Shown here: positions 7,253 through 16,906 of the stretch, in pieces
Layout: each line of letters begins with the position of its first letter
Numbering within the stretch: position 1 is the first letter of the stretch
Notes under the pieces: generated by a model
Seen by the model: the letters and a program-made list of their open reading frames with translations, nothing else
Told to the model about the DNA's origin: nothing
Database searches by the model: none
Assembly: GCA_947625075.1 (NCBI GenBank)
Contig: CANQMY010000003.1
Location: 1-28,842 of the forward strand
DNA: 28,842 nt
Direction: 5' to 3'
From: an uncultured Clostridia bacterium
GTDB lineage: Bacteria; Bacillota; Clostridia; TANB77; CAG-508
Made by a program: the position numbers and the translations under genes

Positions 7253-9124
7253 TTATGTTCTTCTTCCTGTAAATCTATTTTTTATTTTTGCAGTATATCT
7301 TTGGAATCTACTATATTCGCTTATATTACCATTATTAATATCAGATATTAAACGTTTAAACTGCTTTGACATACCTCTTTCATCTAATCCATTTGCCATA
7401 AACTGTTCTTGCATTTTTTGCATTACACTTGCTAATTCTTTCTCAATATCTGTATTTGCAGTTTGACTTCCATCTGCTAAATTTAAAGCATGATTCAATA
7501 TTTCATCTTCTGTTATACCTGGATTTTCACTCTTATATTTATTTACTGCTCTTGCTAAATCATGTTTTAATATTCTTGTTTGATTTGATTTAGCAAAGTT
7601 TGCTCCCATTCCATAACCTGACATTACACCAGCTAATGCCGTTTTTGGATCACCAAGTCCTAATCCAAGTCCACCAAATAGGAGTGCTCCAGTTGCTTTA
7701 GCATTTGCATTCAATACTTTTCTTCCTGCCCATTTAGCTGCATTCTTGAATTTTCCATTAGATTTTCCTGATCCTCCGCCAGATCCTCCTGATCCACTTC
7801 CTGATCCTCCGCCAGATCCTCCTGATCCACTTCCTGATCCTCCGCCAGATCCTCCCGATCCGCTTCCTGATCCTCCGCCAGATCCTCCTGATCCGCTTCC
7901 TGATCCTCCGCCAGATCCTCCTGATCCACTTCCTGATCCTCCGCCAGATCCTCCTGATCCGCTTCCCGATCCTCCACCAGATCCTCCTTTTGACTTTCTT
8001 CCACTTGCTGCTTTCTTTGTACCAGTCATTACTTTATTTAATACAACTCCAGCAATAGCTGCATTTGCAATTGTTCTTCCCATACTTTGACTTTCAAAAT
8101 GGAATATATGTTTAACAATATCTTCTGCTGAAAAAATGAAAAATATTAACATAATTGCTATAACCGCACTATCAAAACCAACTCCAAATACACTCTCTGT
8201 CCAGTCACTAGGTCTCATTACACTTAGTGCTGATTGTATTAAAACTAAATATGCAACACAATGAAATGGTTGTATTAATATATTATAAACAAATTCTTTT
8301 AACCAAACATTTAAAGCTTGTGATTTTCCATCTCCCATTTTATCTATAGAATATGTAATTGTTACAAGTGGAGATATTACAATTAAAAATGCAAGAGTTA
8401 TCATACGCTTTATATAAGAAATTAAAAATACAAATGTCATTGCTTGAAGCATTATATATATAACAGCACATCCTAATCCTGAAGTAAATGATACACTTTT
8501 AAGTGCTTGTTTCCAAAAATAATCCGACATATCACCAACTGTAGAAACGTTACTTAAGCCTTTAGATAAAACGTCAACAAACGCATTATTAATATTTATT
8601 GTAAATATCATTATATATTGTAATACAAATAACAAAGCTAAACTTGTTAGCCAGTCATAAAGCATTGTTTTATATTTTGCTTTATCTTCTGCTATTGTAC
8701 TTATTGCCATTCTGATTCCTACATATATTGCAATTATTGCTAAAACTACGGCAGATAAATTTCTTATTGCTGTATACCATATTGCAATATTTTCTCTGAT
8801 TGTACTTGCAATTTCATTCGTAGTATTAAAATCAAAAAAGTTAATATCTAATAAAGGTATTTTATTGAAAAATATATCTTCTAGTGTTAATCCTATAGTA
8901 CTATTTTCAGCAAAAAATCCCATTACTGTCCCTAATTCAGCGCCAACTATAACTAATATAAATTTTGTAGGAAGAAGTAATATTCCAACTATTCCATCTA
9001 TTGCTCCTTCTATAACATTAGCTATTACACTTGTTGCAGTTGCAAAACTCTTGCTTGCCAGAGCAAATAATAGCAAAATTATTAACAAAATTGTAACTAA
9101 AATTTTCTTCTTTTTATTTTTCAT
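7253..9124 (-). CDS. VirB6/TrbL-like polytopic channel protein with Gly-Ser repeat linker
   Basis: The 623-residue protein has a signal-like N-terminus ending near SFA, then several membrane helices. It carries the block shared by all three paralogues here: IWYTAIRN, AIxxIYVGIRMAISTIA, DKAKYK, then YIKRM..A and WLKEF....QPFH. This is the pattern of VirB6/TrbL inner-membrane channel subunits. The third copy in the cluster differs by a Gly/Ser linker (about residues 379-453) made from a 33-bp tandem repeat, followed by a basic cytoplasmic tail (about 455-623) with helical segments. An AGGAAG-type Shine-Dalgarno precedes the ATG. It lies 17 bases after the 698-residue paralogue gene. Family-level identity is good; the tail's role is unknown. 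Confidence 0.8.
   Translation of the reverse strand: MKNKKKKILVTILLIILLLFALASKSFATATSVIANVIEGAIDGIVGILLLPTKFILVIVGAELGTVMGFFAENSTIGLTLEDIFFNKIPLLDINFFDFNTTNEIASTIRENIAIWYTAIRNLSAVVLAIIAIYVGIRMAISTIAEDKAKYKTMLYDWLTSLALLFVLQYIMIFTININNAFVDVLSKGLSNVSTVGDMSDYFWKQALKSVSFTSGLGCAVIYIMLQAMTFVFLISYIKRMITLAFLIVISPLVTITYSIDKMGDGKSQALNVWLKEFVYNILIQPFHCVAYLVLIQSALSVMRPSDWTESVFGVGFDSAVIAIMLIFFIFSAEDIVKHIFHFESQSMGRTIANAAIAGVVLNKVMTGTKKAASGRKSKGGSGGGSGSGSGGSGGGSGSGSGGSGGGSGSGSGGSGGGSGSGSGGSGGGSGSGSGGSGGGSGSGSGGSGGGSGKSNGKFKNAAKWAGRKVLNANAKATGALLFGGLGLGLGDPKTALAGVMSGYGMGANFAKSNQTRILKHDLARAVNKYKSENPGITEDEILNHALNLADGSQTANTDIEKELASVMQKMQEQFMANGLDERGMSKQFKRLISDINNGNISEYSRFQRYTAKIKNRFTGRRT
7767..7988 (-). repeat. 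33-bp in-frame tandem repeat (minisatellite), 6 full copies plus one partial
   Basis: Six complete 33-bp units start at 7767, 7800, 7833, 7866, 7899 and 7932, and a diverged partial seventh runs from 7965. Units differ only at one or two third-codon positions. Each encodes the 11-residue unit GGSGGGSGSGS on the minus strand and contains three GATC sites. Local GC is far above the surroundings. Copy-number change would keep frame and only alter linker length. Confidence 0.95.
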
Positions 9125-9141
9125 TTACTTCCTCTCCTATT

Positions 9142-11238
9142 TTACAAAGTATCAATATAATTTTTTATATCTAATGATTGTACACTTCTATCCTCAGTAG
9201 CAGCATATAAAAATTTTTGTAACTTTCCATTTTCCTCTTCTAAATCATCTACTAAGTTAGTTAATCCTGTAAATTTATTTTTTACTACTCTATTTTTTAC
9301 TGCTCCTCCTATAGATGCTGCAAAATATTGCGTCTTCTTTTGACTAGAAAATTTATTTTTTACTGCCATTCTATTTAATGAGTTTATTTTCTTCATTGAT
9401 TCATTTATTATATCATTTTTTTCTGATTCTTCCAACTTACAATTTCTACTAATTATTCCAACTACATAATTAACCATTTCTCTTTGAGTATTATTATCAA
9501 TACTTCCCATATCTTGGTTTGCAATTCCGGAGTCTGCCATAAATCCCTTCATATATTTATTGATTCTATTTACATTTGCCAAATAATAAGCTCCCATACT
9601 CTTTTTAGCATCTTTTTTAGTCGTATCATCAAATGAATAAATTTCTTCTTCAATAGAATCCATAATTTCATTAACTTTTAATGTAGATTCTACCACATTA
9701 TTAACTTTTTTATTTGTTTTTTCATTTAGTTTTCCTTGTTCAACTCTATTTGCATATTGACCTAGTGTTAATACATTTGCACCTTTTTCCAATCCGCTAA
9801 GATTTTGTTTTTGCGTTGTTCTTGCATTTTCTTTCAAGTCTGATACACCTGAAGATAATAATCCAATTCCGGTAGCAGGATTAACTACCATTACTGGTAT
9901 TCCTAATATCAAGCTTCCTATTCCTTTTACATCATTTTTTATAAATTTATAAGCACTGCTATATCGTGTATTTCTCTTATTCTTTTTTATTTTTAACGTT
10001 TGTTTTGCTAATCTTCCAGCAGATCCTTTTCTTCTTGATGCTTTTCTTAGAATTAAAGTTCTACTTGCAGCACTATTTATTCTACTATTTCCAATTCTAC
10101 TTGTACCTCTTAATAAAAGATTATCTATCCTATCTAATGGTTCTCTTGTTATATCAGATACAGAAGTTCTTATTGTCCTCATTAATCCAGTATTAGACTT
10201 ACGTTTAATATATTGTGCTCCACCTTTTACTCCTTTTTCAGCTAGTTTTGCTAGTCCATAAGTATAATATACACCTTCAAGACTTTCTTCCTTTTTAAAT
10301 GGTTTCTGCATATCTTGTACATGTGGTTCAAATTTAAATATTTTTAAAACAATTTTATCTGCACTTACCATAAAATTCAAGAAAATCAGTGAAATGATAA
10401 ATCCAACAATATTTTCTTTTGATACAGCTAAAGATATACTTACTATACTTGTATATAATAATGCATGTATTGATTGTATTAAAACATTTGCACAAAATTG
10501 ATATAACCAATTTGAAAATACTAAACTTCTTTTTCCACTTGCACTATCATAAGCATATTTTCCAGCTATAATTGGTGCCATTACAATAAGTATTAATACT
10601 GTAAATGTACGTTTAATATACATCCAAACAAATCTAAAAAATATTATTATCATTGCTATATACATTATTGCTCCAGGTACTCCCACAGAAAATCTGAAAT
10701 CATAAGCTCTTGTTCTTATTGTTTCATACATCTCACTTTCTACAGAACTACCTTTGTTTAAAATGTTAATCAGCAAATCATTTAAGTTTAATACAATTAA
10801 CATTATATAATGAATTGTAAATAATATAATAATACTTTTTAACCAACCTACTAAAAATATTTTATAATTTGCCTTATCTGATGCAACTGTTGCAATTGCC
10901 ATTCGTAGTCCAGAATAAATTAATAATATTGCCAAAACTACTGCAACAGCATTTCTTATTGCAACATACCAAATTGCTACAACATTTCTTATTACATATA
11001 CTGGAGAATTTTCGACAACTTCTTGTCCACCTGCTGTTTCAGAAAATACATTAATATCAAATATTGGTACTTTATTATATACAACATCTTCTATTGTATA
11101 TCTTTTTTCTTCATTAGCTATTTTTTCTGTATTTGTTGATGTTATCTCTGTAGCAATAACACTTTTAGATAAAAAAGTAACTATGAAAAATACAATTAAT
11201 AAAGCTATAATTGTAATTTTTTTTATTGTATGTTTCAT
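9142..11238 (-). CDS. VirB6/TrbL-like polytopic channel protein with long basic C-terminal tail
   Basis: The 698-residue protein starts at the ATG at 11238. AAGGAG lies just upstream of this codon, inside what would be the extension from an ATG at 11256. A signal/anchor is followed by the paralogue block IWYVAIRN, AVVLAILLIYSGLRMAIATVA, DKANYK, YIKRTFTVLILIVMAPI and QSIHALLY. About five to seven membrane helices lie within residues 10-310. The tail (about 320-698) is cytoplasmic-looking, strongly basic at first (many RK clusters near 390-420) and then helical. It resembles the long soluble tails of some TrbL/VirB6 proteins. It belongs to a single operon with gaps of 60 and 17 bases. It probably forms part of the inner-membrane translocation pore. 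Confidence 0.78.
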   Translation of the reverse strand: MKHTIKKITIIALLIVFFIVTFLSKSVIATEITSTNTEKIANEEKRYTIEDVVYNKVPIFDINVFSETAGGQEVVENSPVYVIRNVVAIWYVAIRNAVAVVLAILLIYSGLRMAIATVASDKANYKIFLVGWLKSIIILFTIHYIMLIVLNLNDLLINILNKGSSVESEMYETIRTRAYDFRFSVGVPGAIMYIAMIIIFFRFVWMYIKRTFTVLILIVMAPIIAGKYAYDSASGKRSLVFSNWLYQFCANVLIQSIHALLYTSIVSISLAVSKENIVGFIISLIFLNFMVSADKIVLKIFKFEPHVQDMQKPFKKEESLEGVYYTYGLAKLAEKGVKGGAQYIKRKSNTGLMRTIRTSVSDITREPLDRIDNLLLRGTSRIGNSRINSAASRTLILRKASRRKGSAGRLAKQTLKIKKNKRNTRYSSAYKFIKNDVKGIGSLILGIPVMVVNPATGIGLLSSGVSDLKENARTTQKQNLSGLEKGANVLTLGQYANRVEQGKLNEKTNKKVNNVVESTLKVNEIMDSIEEEIYSFDDTTKKDAKKSMGAYYLANVNRINKYMKGFMADSGIANQDMGSIDNNTQREMVNYVVGIISRNCKLEESEKNDIINESMKKINSLNRMAVKNKFSSQKKTQYFAASIGGAVKNRVVKNKFTGLTNLVDDLEEENGKLQKFLYAATEDRSVQSLDIKNYIDTL

Positions 11239-11298
11239 AATTACTTCTCCTTTCATTTAATACTATTTTTTATTACATTTACTATTTTATTAAATTTT

Positions 11299-12090
11299 TT
11301 ATGAACCATAATTTAATAAATCTAATACATTATTTATCATTCCTTCTACTATACTTGTCCACCCTACAATTGCTCCCTTTATTCCTTGAATCATTACTCC
11401 TAATAAATAATCAATAAATTGTGAAAATTTTGAAAATGACCATTGATTTACTTTAACTTTTCCCTCATATGTCATCCTAGATGGATTTCCTGAAAATTCA
11501 AAAATTAAAGCATCTAAGTCAACATCTTCATCATCTGGTTCATCTTGAGTTGTATATCCTCCATAACCACTAGATTCATTAGGAAAAAGTGTTGGTACTT
11601 TTTCATTACCTTCTACAGCTCCAATTATTCTTCTAATAGTTATTATATTACTAGTAGGAACACTACTTAATACTGTTCCATAATTTTTACCTTTAGCATT
11701 TACCCATTGTCCATTTCCAGCATAAATTCCTGTATGTTTACCAGACTCACTTTGTGATGACCTTGTAATTATTACATCTCCTAATTGAATATCATTCCAT
11801 GAAACAGTATTTCCTTGACTTTCCAAATTGCTTGTTCCTTTTGGCAAATTTATTCCAAATTGTTCAAATATTTTCATAACAAATCCAGAACAATCTGCTC
11901 CAGTAGTTAAACTTGTTCCACCCCATACATAAGGTGTTACACCTATCCATTTTTTTGCATACTCAACAATATCACTACCGGATACTGCTCCATATACAAC
12001 CATATTTTCAGGAGTCCTTGAAAAAACTACTAAACTAATAGTAATTAAAATTAATAATATTTTACTTATTATAATTTCTAGTTTTTTCAT
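11299..12090 (-). CDS. Secreted NlpC/P60 peptidoglycan endopeptidase of the T4SS locus
   Basis: The 263-residue product starts at the ATG at 12090, chosen because AAGGA lies seven bases upstream; an in-frame ATG at 12123 lacks this. A signal peptide/anchor (about 1-35) precedes an NlpC/P60 cysteine peptidase domain (about 38-155). The domain has catalytic Cys in GADCSGF (Cys67), His in GKHTGIYAG (His119) and Asn131 at the usual third polar position. Such enzymes cleave gamma-D-Glu-mDAP cross-peptide bonds. After an acidic linker, the last 45 residues are hydrophobic or amphipathic and could associate with the membrane. As with CwlT/VirB1-like enzymes of Gram-positive conjugation systems, it probably makes a local opening in the wall for the channel. 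Confidence 0.85.
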   Translation of the reverse strand: MKKLEIIISKILLILITISLVVFSRTPENMVVYGAVSGSDIVEYAKKWIGVTPYVWGGTSLTTGADCSGFVMKIFEQFGINLPKGTSNLESQGNTVSWNDIQLGDVIITRSSQSESGKHTGIYAGNGQWVNAKGKNYGTVLSSVPTSNIITIRRIIGAVEGNEKVPTLFPNESSGYGGYTTQDEPDDEDVDLDALIFEFSGNPSRMTYEGKVKVNQWSFSKFSQFIDYLLGVMIQGIKGAIVGWTSIVEGMINNVLDLLNYGS

Positions 12091-12139
12091 TCTTACATCC
12101 TTTATTTTGTATTTTATATTCATTCTTTTTATTTAAATG

Positions 12140-13654
12140 CTAGTTATCAGATACTTGTACCATTTTATCATCATAATATATAATATTATTTTCTACTCTA
12201 TCTATAACATTAGCTTCATTTGAATTAATAAGTTTATTAGTTTTTTTTGAGTATGCATCTATAAGATATATTCCGTCATTTGCTACACCATATACAAATA
12301 TATTATTAGTTAATTTGTATATACCTGTTGCATTTTGAACTCTAAGTTCAAAATCTTGATTATTTTTATTAGTTGAATAAAATGTATAAACATTATATAA
12401 ATCATTAAAATAAACAGTATATTCATCACTTTGTGCAAAATTACCTTTTTCTAATGTATCTGAGTCATAAGACTCTCTAATAAATAAATCCTCATTTGCT
12501 CTATCTAACTCATCATCAAATACTAAATTCCTCGTTAAGTTTAAATATGTATTTGCTGGTAATTGCATATTGTTTTTTACATCGTCTATTGAAATATCTT
12601 CTGTAATATTTCCTTTAAAATTATTATATATTGTAATTCCATTTTTTATATTATTACCTAATGATATTTCAAATCCTCTTAATGGATACTTAATGTTTAT
12701 ATAATCATTTTCTTGAGTATATGTTGAGTAGTCTGGATAAAGTTCAGTTAATTCAGATAAAAAACTATTATAATTTTTATCTTTAAATAATTTAGTTATT
12801 AAGCTTGCAAACTTTTTATTTTCTTCTTCATTATATTCATCTGTTCTATAAATTGAAATTTCTCCATCTGCAAAGAAAGCATATATATTTTCTAACTTAT
12901 ATCCTATAACTTCAAGTTCCGAATAATCTTCATATGTAGGTGTTCCTAATATGTTTCTTATTGTTTCATTGTTCATTCCTGTTGTAATTCCTTGTAACAC
13001 CTCTCCTTGATAATTTTTAATAAAAACAATATTATAAATCTTATTGTTTATTGTACGTATTTTATATCCATTATTCCAATATAAATCATAATTCTCACAA
13101 CTTGATGTTTTTTCTCCAAGATTTACATTTCTTCTAATCCAGTTATTGTTTATTATATTTTGTAATTCTCTCGATGTTATATTTATGTTGCTAATATTTT
13201 CTCTTTTTACATTTTCTAAAGTATATAAAGATCTTAAATTTTCAAAATAGTTTTTAACATTATTTATTGTAAAAGAAATTGTTTTATTCTCTCTTACTTT
13301 AACTCTAACAATTAAATTTCTATCTTCATCAATTATTCTGTAGTTATCTATAATTTTTGCACTCACAAGTTCTATAACATTTTTATACAAAAGATCGTTT
13401 GTATTTCCTTCTTTATCAATTGGATCATCCATAAATGATAAATATATATCTTTTACATAACCTTCTTCTTTAGATTTTTTTGTACTTTTATATTTGCAAC
13501 CATAATATTCTACTAGTTCTTTTACCGAATTAAAATCATCAATAGAATTATAACTTTTATTTTTATTTATTAAATATGAAAATAAATTTCCTAATAATAT
13601 TAGCAAAATTATAATTATAAGTATACTTATTATTAATTTCTTTTTTTTCTTCAT
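12140..13654 (-). CDS. Single-pass membrane protein of unknown function, T4SS locus
   Basis: The 504-residue protein has a lysine-rich N-terminus, one transmembrane helix (about 8-30) and a large extracytoplasmic region. No family is recognised. A segment around 225-265 (MNNETIRNILGTPTYEDYSELEVIGY split by strands) recalls small outer-domain repeats that monitor a G-T-P turn. The last third is beta-rich, with alternating Tyr/Asn/Asp and short strands (NIFVYGVANDGIYLIDA), as in beta-propeller blades. Its position between two VirB6-like genes and its topology suggest an extracytoplasmic channel or surface component. Nothing in it looks like VirB9, VirB10 or a pilus adhesin that I can name. Confidence 0.55.
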   Translation of the reverse strand: MKKKKKLIISILIIIILLILLGNLFSYLINKNKSYNSIDDFNSVKELVEYYGCKYKSTKKSKEEGYVKDIYLSFMDDPIDKEGNTNDLLYKNVIELVSAKIIDNYRIIDEDRNLIVRVKVRENKTISFTINNVKNYFENLRSLYTLENVKRENISNINITSRELQNIINNNWIRRNVNLGEKTSSCENYDLYWNNGYKIRTINNKIYNIVFIKNYQGEVLQGITTGMNNETIRNILGTPTYEDYSELEVIGYKLENIYAFFADGEISIYRTDEYNEEENKKFASLITKLFKDKNYNSFLSELTELYPDYSTYTQENDYINIKYPLRGFEISLGNNIKNGITIYNNFKGNITEDISIDDVKNNMQLPANTYLNLTRNLVFDDELDRANEDLFIRESYDSDTLEKGNFAQSDEYTVYFNDLYNVYTFYSTNKNNQDFELRVQNATGIYKLTNNIFVYGVANDGIYLIDAYSKKTNKLINSNEANVIDRVENNIIYYDDKMVQVSDN

Positions 13655-13720
13655 ATTAATTCCATTTCTTTGTCGCTTCTCCTGAAGAGACCTATAAATA
13701 AATTTAATTATCTTCTATGC

Positions 13721-14878
13721 TTATCCTAATCTAACTAGTTTTGTTTCTGAAATACCTTTTCCAAATTTAGGTTTAATCTTCAATAAGCTTCTTACAATTT
13801 TTTCTCCATTGCCAAGTGCAGCTAAGAAAATTATTCCAAAGAATGGTGCAACATTTATTATTTCTCCTGCTGAAAAAATAAATACTATATATATACCTAA
13901 ATGAATTGATTGTAAGAATATTTCCATAATCATTTCTGTAAGCCAAGTTTTAAATGCTTGTGCCCTTGCATCTCCTAATTTATCTATTGGATACGTTAAG
14001 CAAACAAATGGTGCTATAACTATATAAAAACCAACTCTAAATACTCTTGATAAGTAAATAACCATAAATTTAATTTCATAATAAACGAGCATTGTATATG
14101 TAATCAAGTATATAACTGTATTAGTAGCTCCTTTTACAGAGTTTAAATTCTTAAATACATTATTGATAAGTTGTTCTTCTATTCCTACGCTTCCATTACT
14201 TAAATTATTCATTGCTTTTATCATTACACCATTTATTGCATCAGCTATATTTAGTGCAATTAAAATAAAATAATGTAATAAAAACAAAAGTATTACACTT
14301 TCTAACCAAAATACTAGCATCTTCTTATATTTAGCTTTTTCGTCAGCTACTGTGGAAATCGCCATTCTAATTGCTACATATACTAATACTATTGCAATTC
14401 CTACTGCTGATACATTTCTAATTGCTACATACCATATAGAAACAGATGATTTTATCTTGTTTATAACTTCTGCATGTCTAACATTATCTGATTCTAATTT
14501 AAAAAAGTTTATATCAAATAGTCCATATTCATTTGATAATAGCTTTTGAATTGTAAATACCTCAGTTGTATTTCCATACGCAATTAGTGATAAAATATTA
14601 TTTGCTAATATTGGAAAAATAATTAGTAAACTTTGTATAAAGCTGGTAACACCATCTAACCAATTTGATGTTGATTCTACTGTTGGGTTTCCGTTTGTTT
14701 CATCACCATAAGTTGTAACAGTTCCGTCTTCTATTATGCTGTTAAAATTTTCTTGTGTTTGTGCATTTTGCATTTCTGTTATTGTTTCTGAGCTTCCTAT
14801 ATCAGAAGCTTTAACTGTAGGATTATATATATTTAACACCATCAATATACTAAGTATTATTGCTATCGTTTTTTTCAT
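13721..14878 (-). CDS. VirB6-like polytopic channel protein, short form
   Basis: The 385-residue protein starts at the ATG at 14878, preceded by AGGGAG at good spacing. It has a signal-like N-terminus (about 1-25) and a periplasm-side linker. The shared block follows: DINFFKLE, IWYVAIRNVSAV, YVAIRMAISTVADEKAKYK, YLSRVFRVGFYIVIAPF, DKLGDARAQAFKTWL and QSIHLGIY. It has about six transmembrane helices. Unlike its two paralogues it ends soon after the last helix (KIKPKFGKG) without a cytoplasmic tail, so it is closest to the core VirB6 unit. It lies directly after virB4 (45-base gap), an order common in VirB-type operons. Confidence 0.8.
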   Translation of the reverse strand: MKKTIAIILSILMVLNIYNPTVKASDIGSSETITEMQNAQTQENFNSIIEDGTVTTYGDETNGNPTVESTSNWLDGVTSFIQSLLIIFPILANNILSLIAYGNTTEVFTIQKLLSNEYGLFDINFFKLESDNVRHAEVINKIKSSVSIWYVAIRNVSAVGIAIVLVYVAIRMAISTVADEKAKYKKMLVFWLESVILLFLLHYFILIALNIADAINGVMIKAMNNLSNGSVGIEEQLINNVFKNLNSVKGATNTVIYLITYTMLVYYEIKFMVIYLSRVFRVGFYIVIAPFVCLTYPIDKLGDARAQAFKTWLTEMIMEIFLQSIHLGIYIVFIFSAGEIINVAPFFGIIFLAALGNGEKIVRSLLKIKPKFGKGISETKLVRLG

Positions 14879-14923
14879 TAAAAACTCCCTATATAATATC
14901 AAAAAATTATATTTATTTGATGC

Positions 14924-16885
14924 TTAATTTTCTGATCTCTCAATTATTTTATTAACATTTGTTTCTATGAATTCAAATTCCTTTTTCGTTGGTCTTATTT
15001 CAACTATTGCTGTTTGTTCACCTACTTTAAATAATCCTTGTCCTCTACTACATGTTGTTAAAAATGCTGCTTCTCCATCACTTAGTTTAAATACTTCTTT
15101 TATATACTGAATTTCTGATTTATCTTGTGCTAAAAATAATTTTGTATCTGATGATGTTAGAACAGCTTGAACCTCAGATTTTTCATAAAAATCTTGGAAT
15201 CTCTGTGATACTACTGCTAGAGATACATTTCTTTTTCTAGCACGTCTTGCCATTTTATTTAAGAAATCAACTGCTTCTGGGAATGGTAAAAGCATCCAAG
15301 CTTCATCAATTAGTACTCTTTTCTTTCCTGCTTTTGACTTATCTTCACTATTCTTTTTAACATATTTTTCCCAAATCCATGTTAACAAAATTTGTTGTGC
15401 TAATGGTCTTGCGAATCTCTCTTCTAGTCCAGATATATCAAGATTTATAAATGATGTTCCTTCTAATAAATCAAAAGTTGACTGACCGTCAAAATATGAA
15501 AGCTGTCCTCCTAAATCTCTAACATATTGTTTCATTACTTTTAATAAATAACTAAAGTATGTTCTATAATCTGGATTTTGATTTTGATTTGCATTTTGTA
15601 CTAATCTACGATACCATGACCCTATTGTAGGCATTTGTTTTTTCTTTTTTCCTAAATAGTCATTTTGTACTATTCCTTTTTGATCTAGTGCATATAAACT
15701 ATTTACATCATTTGTAATTCCAAGTCCTGCATATTCTTCTGAAACTGATTCTGCAATTATTTGTTTTGTAACTTCATTTACATCATCTTCAGTTCTTGTA
15801 CTTCCTCTTGCCATTGTTAATAATATTTGTGTTACATCTTCAATTTTATTTTCTACATTTAATGCTACTCTTTCTCTTCCTGTTATCTCATCTTTTGTTA
15901 TTTCTGGTTCAATATCAAATGGATTAATTATTGTATTTGAGTTAGGTGAAATAACTACATTCAATCCTCCTAAAGCATCTGCAACAACTCCATATTCACC
16001 TTCAGCATCTAATGCTAATGTTTCTATTCCCATTAATACAGCTGATCTTGCAATTAAAGTTTTTATTGTAACACCTTTACCAGCACCAGACTTTCCAAAT
16101 ACAACCATATTGTAATTGCTTAATGTTGGACTAAAATTATCATATAAAATTGGTAATCCTGTTTGTCTATTAAATCCAATTGGTATTCCATTTTCATGAC
16201 CTACATCTGAATTTATAAATGGAAATACTGTTCCCATAGATCTACGGTCAAATGTATGTTTCTTTGCTATTTTATCTTCTGAAAATGGTAAATTTGATTT
16301 AAATGCATCCTCTTGCATTGCCCAAGCTGTTTTTACTCCTGTAAGAGTTTTAGACATTTCTGCCGTTAAAAGTTCTGTTTGTCTATTTAATTCTTCCATA
16401 CTATAAGCAAAAATCGTACAAATTATAGATGCTTCATAAAGTTTATCTAAACCACTTGCAATTGCATCTCTTAATTCTTCCGCTTCAGCTCTTTTTTGTG
16501 CTAAGCTACTTTCACGGTTTATATTTCCTCTATCAACTGCAACAAGTCTTTCTGATTCTAATTCATTAATCGTTCTATTTAATTCACTTTGTGATTTTGC
16601 TTCACTTATTGGATTAATAAAAACCGATACATTTATATCTCCAAATGTATACATTCCTCTCAACAATTCAGGGAAAGTACACATTCTTGGTAAAGTTGAT
16701 ACTGTTAAAGTTCTTGCATACTTTGTATTATAAGAAACAATTTCTAAGTGATTTGTACTAGTTGCATCAATTCCTGAAGGTGCGATTAAATCCTTAATAT
16801 CTTTTTTATTTTTATTTAATGTTGTTATTTCTTCTTGTCTATTATTTTCTTTTAAATCAATTGTTTCCTCTGTTTTATTTTTCAT
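14924..16885 (-). CDS. virB4: VirB4-family T4SS ATPase
   Basis: This is the cytoplasmic motor ATPase that powers pilus assembly and substrate passage in type IV secretion. The 653-residue protein has the VirB4/TraC N-terminal region (about 35-200, including ARTLTVSTLPR and GDINVSVFINP). A P-loop FGKSGAGKG lies at about 263-271, the Walker B strand with acidic pair (VLIDEAWMLLPF) at about 524-535, and a motif VSQRFQDF follows. The start at 16885 is preferred because GAGGAGG lies about nine bases upstream; an ATG at 16903 would place that site inside the gene. It lies 21 bases after the TraC-like gene. Identity is firm at family level, and both nucleotide motifs look intact. Confidence 0.95.
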   Translation of the reverse strand: MKNKTEETIDLKENNRQEEITTLNKNKKDIKDLIAPSGIDATSTNHLEIVSYNTKYARTLTVSTLPRMCTFPELLRGMYTFGDINVSVFINPISEAKSQSELNRTINELESERLVAVDRGNINRESSLAQKRAEAEELRDAIASGLDKLYEASIICTIFAYSMEELNRQTELLTAEMSKTLTGVKTAWAMQEDAFKSNLPFSEDKIAKKHTFDRRSMGTVFPFINSDVGHENGIPIGFNRQTGLPILYDNFSPTLSNYNMVVFGKSGAGKGVTIKTLIARSAVLMGIETLALDAEGEYGVVADALGGLNVVISPNSNTIINPFDIEPEITKDEITGRERVALNVENKIEDVTQILLTMARGSTRTEDDVNEVTKQIIAESVSEEYAGLGITNDVNSLYALDQKGIVQNDYLGKKKKQMPTIGSWYRRLVQNANQNQNPDYRTYFSYLLKVMKQYVRDLGGQLSYFDGQSTFDLLEGTSFINLDISGLEERFARPLAQQILLTWIWEKYVKKNSEDKSKAGKKRVLIDEAWMLLPFPEAVDFLNKMARRARKRNVSLAVVSQRFQDFYEKSEVQAVLTSSDTKLFLAQDKSEIQYIKEVFKLSDGEAAFLTTCSRGQGLFKVGEQTAIVEIRPTKKEFEFIETNVNKIIERSEN

Positions 16886-16906
16886 TAAACAATTCCTCCT
16901 CATTAG

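Noticed and set aside
7767..7988. Regularly spaced repeats resembling a small CRISPR array
   Set aside because: The units are contiguous and in frame with no unique spacers, and they lie inside a coding gene.
7711..8090. Open frames on both strands rich in Asp/Glu/Gln or Pro/Asp across the repeat region
   Set aside because: They arise from other frames of the 33-bp repeat within the VirB6-like gene, and have no ribosome binding sites.
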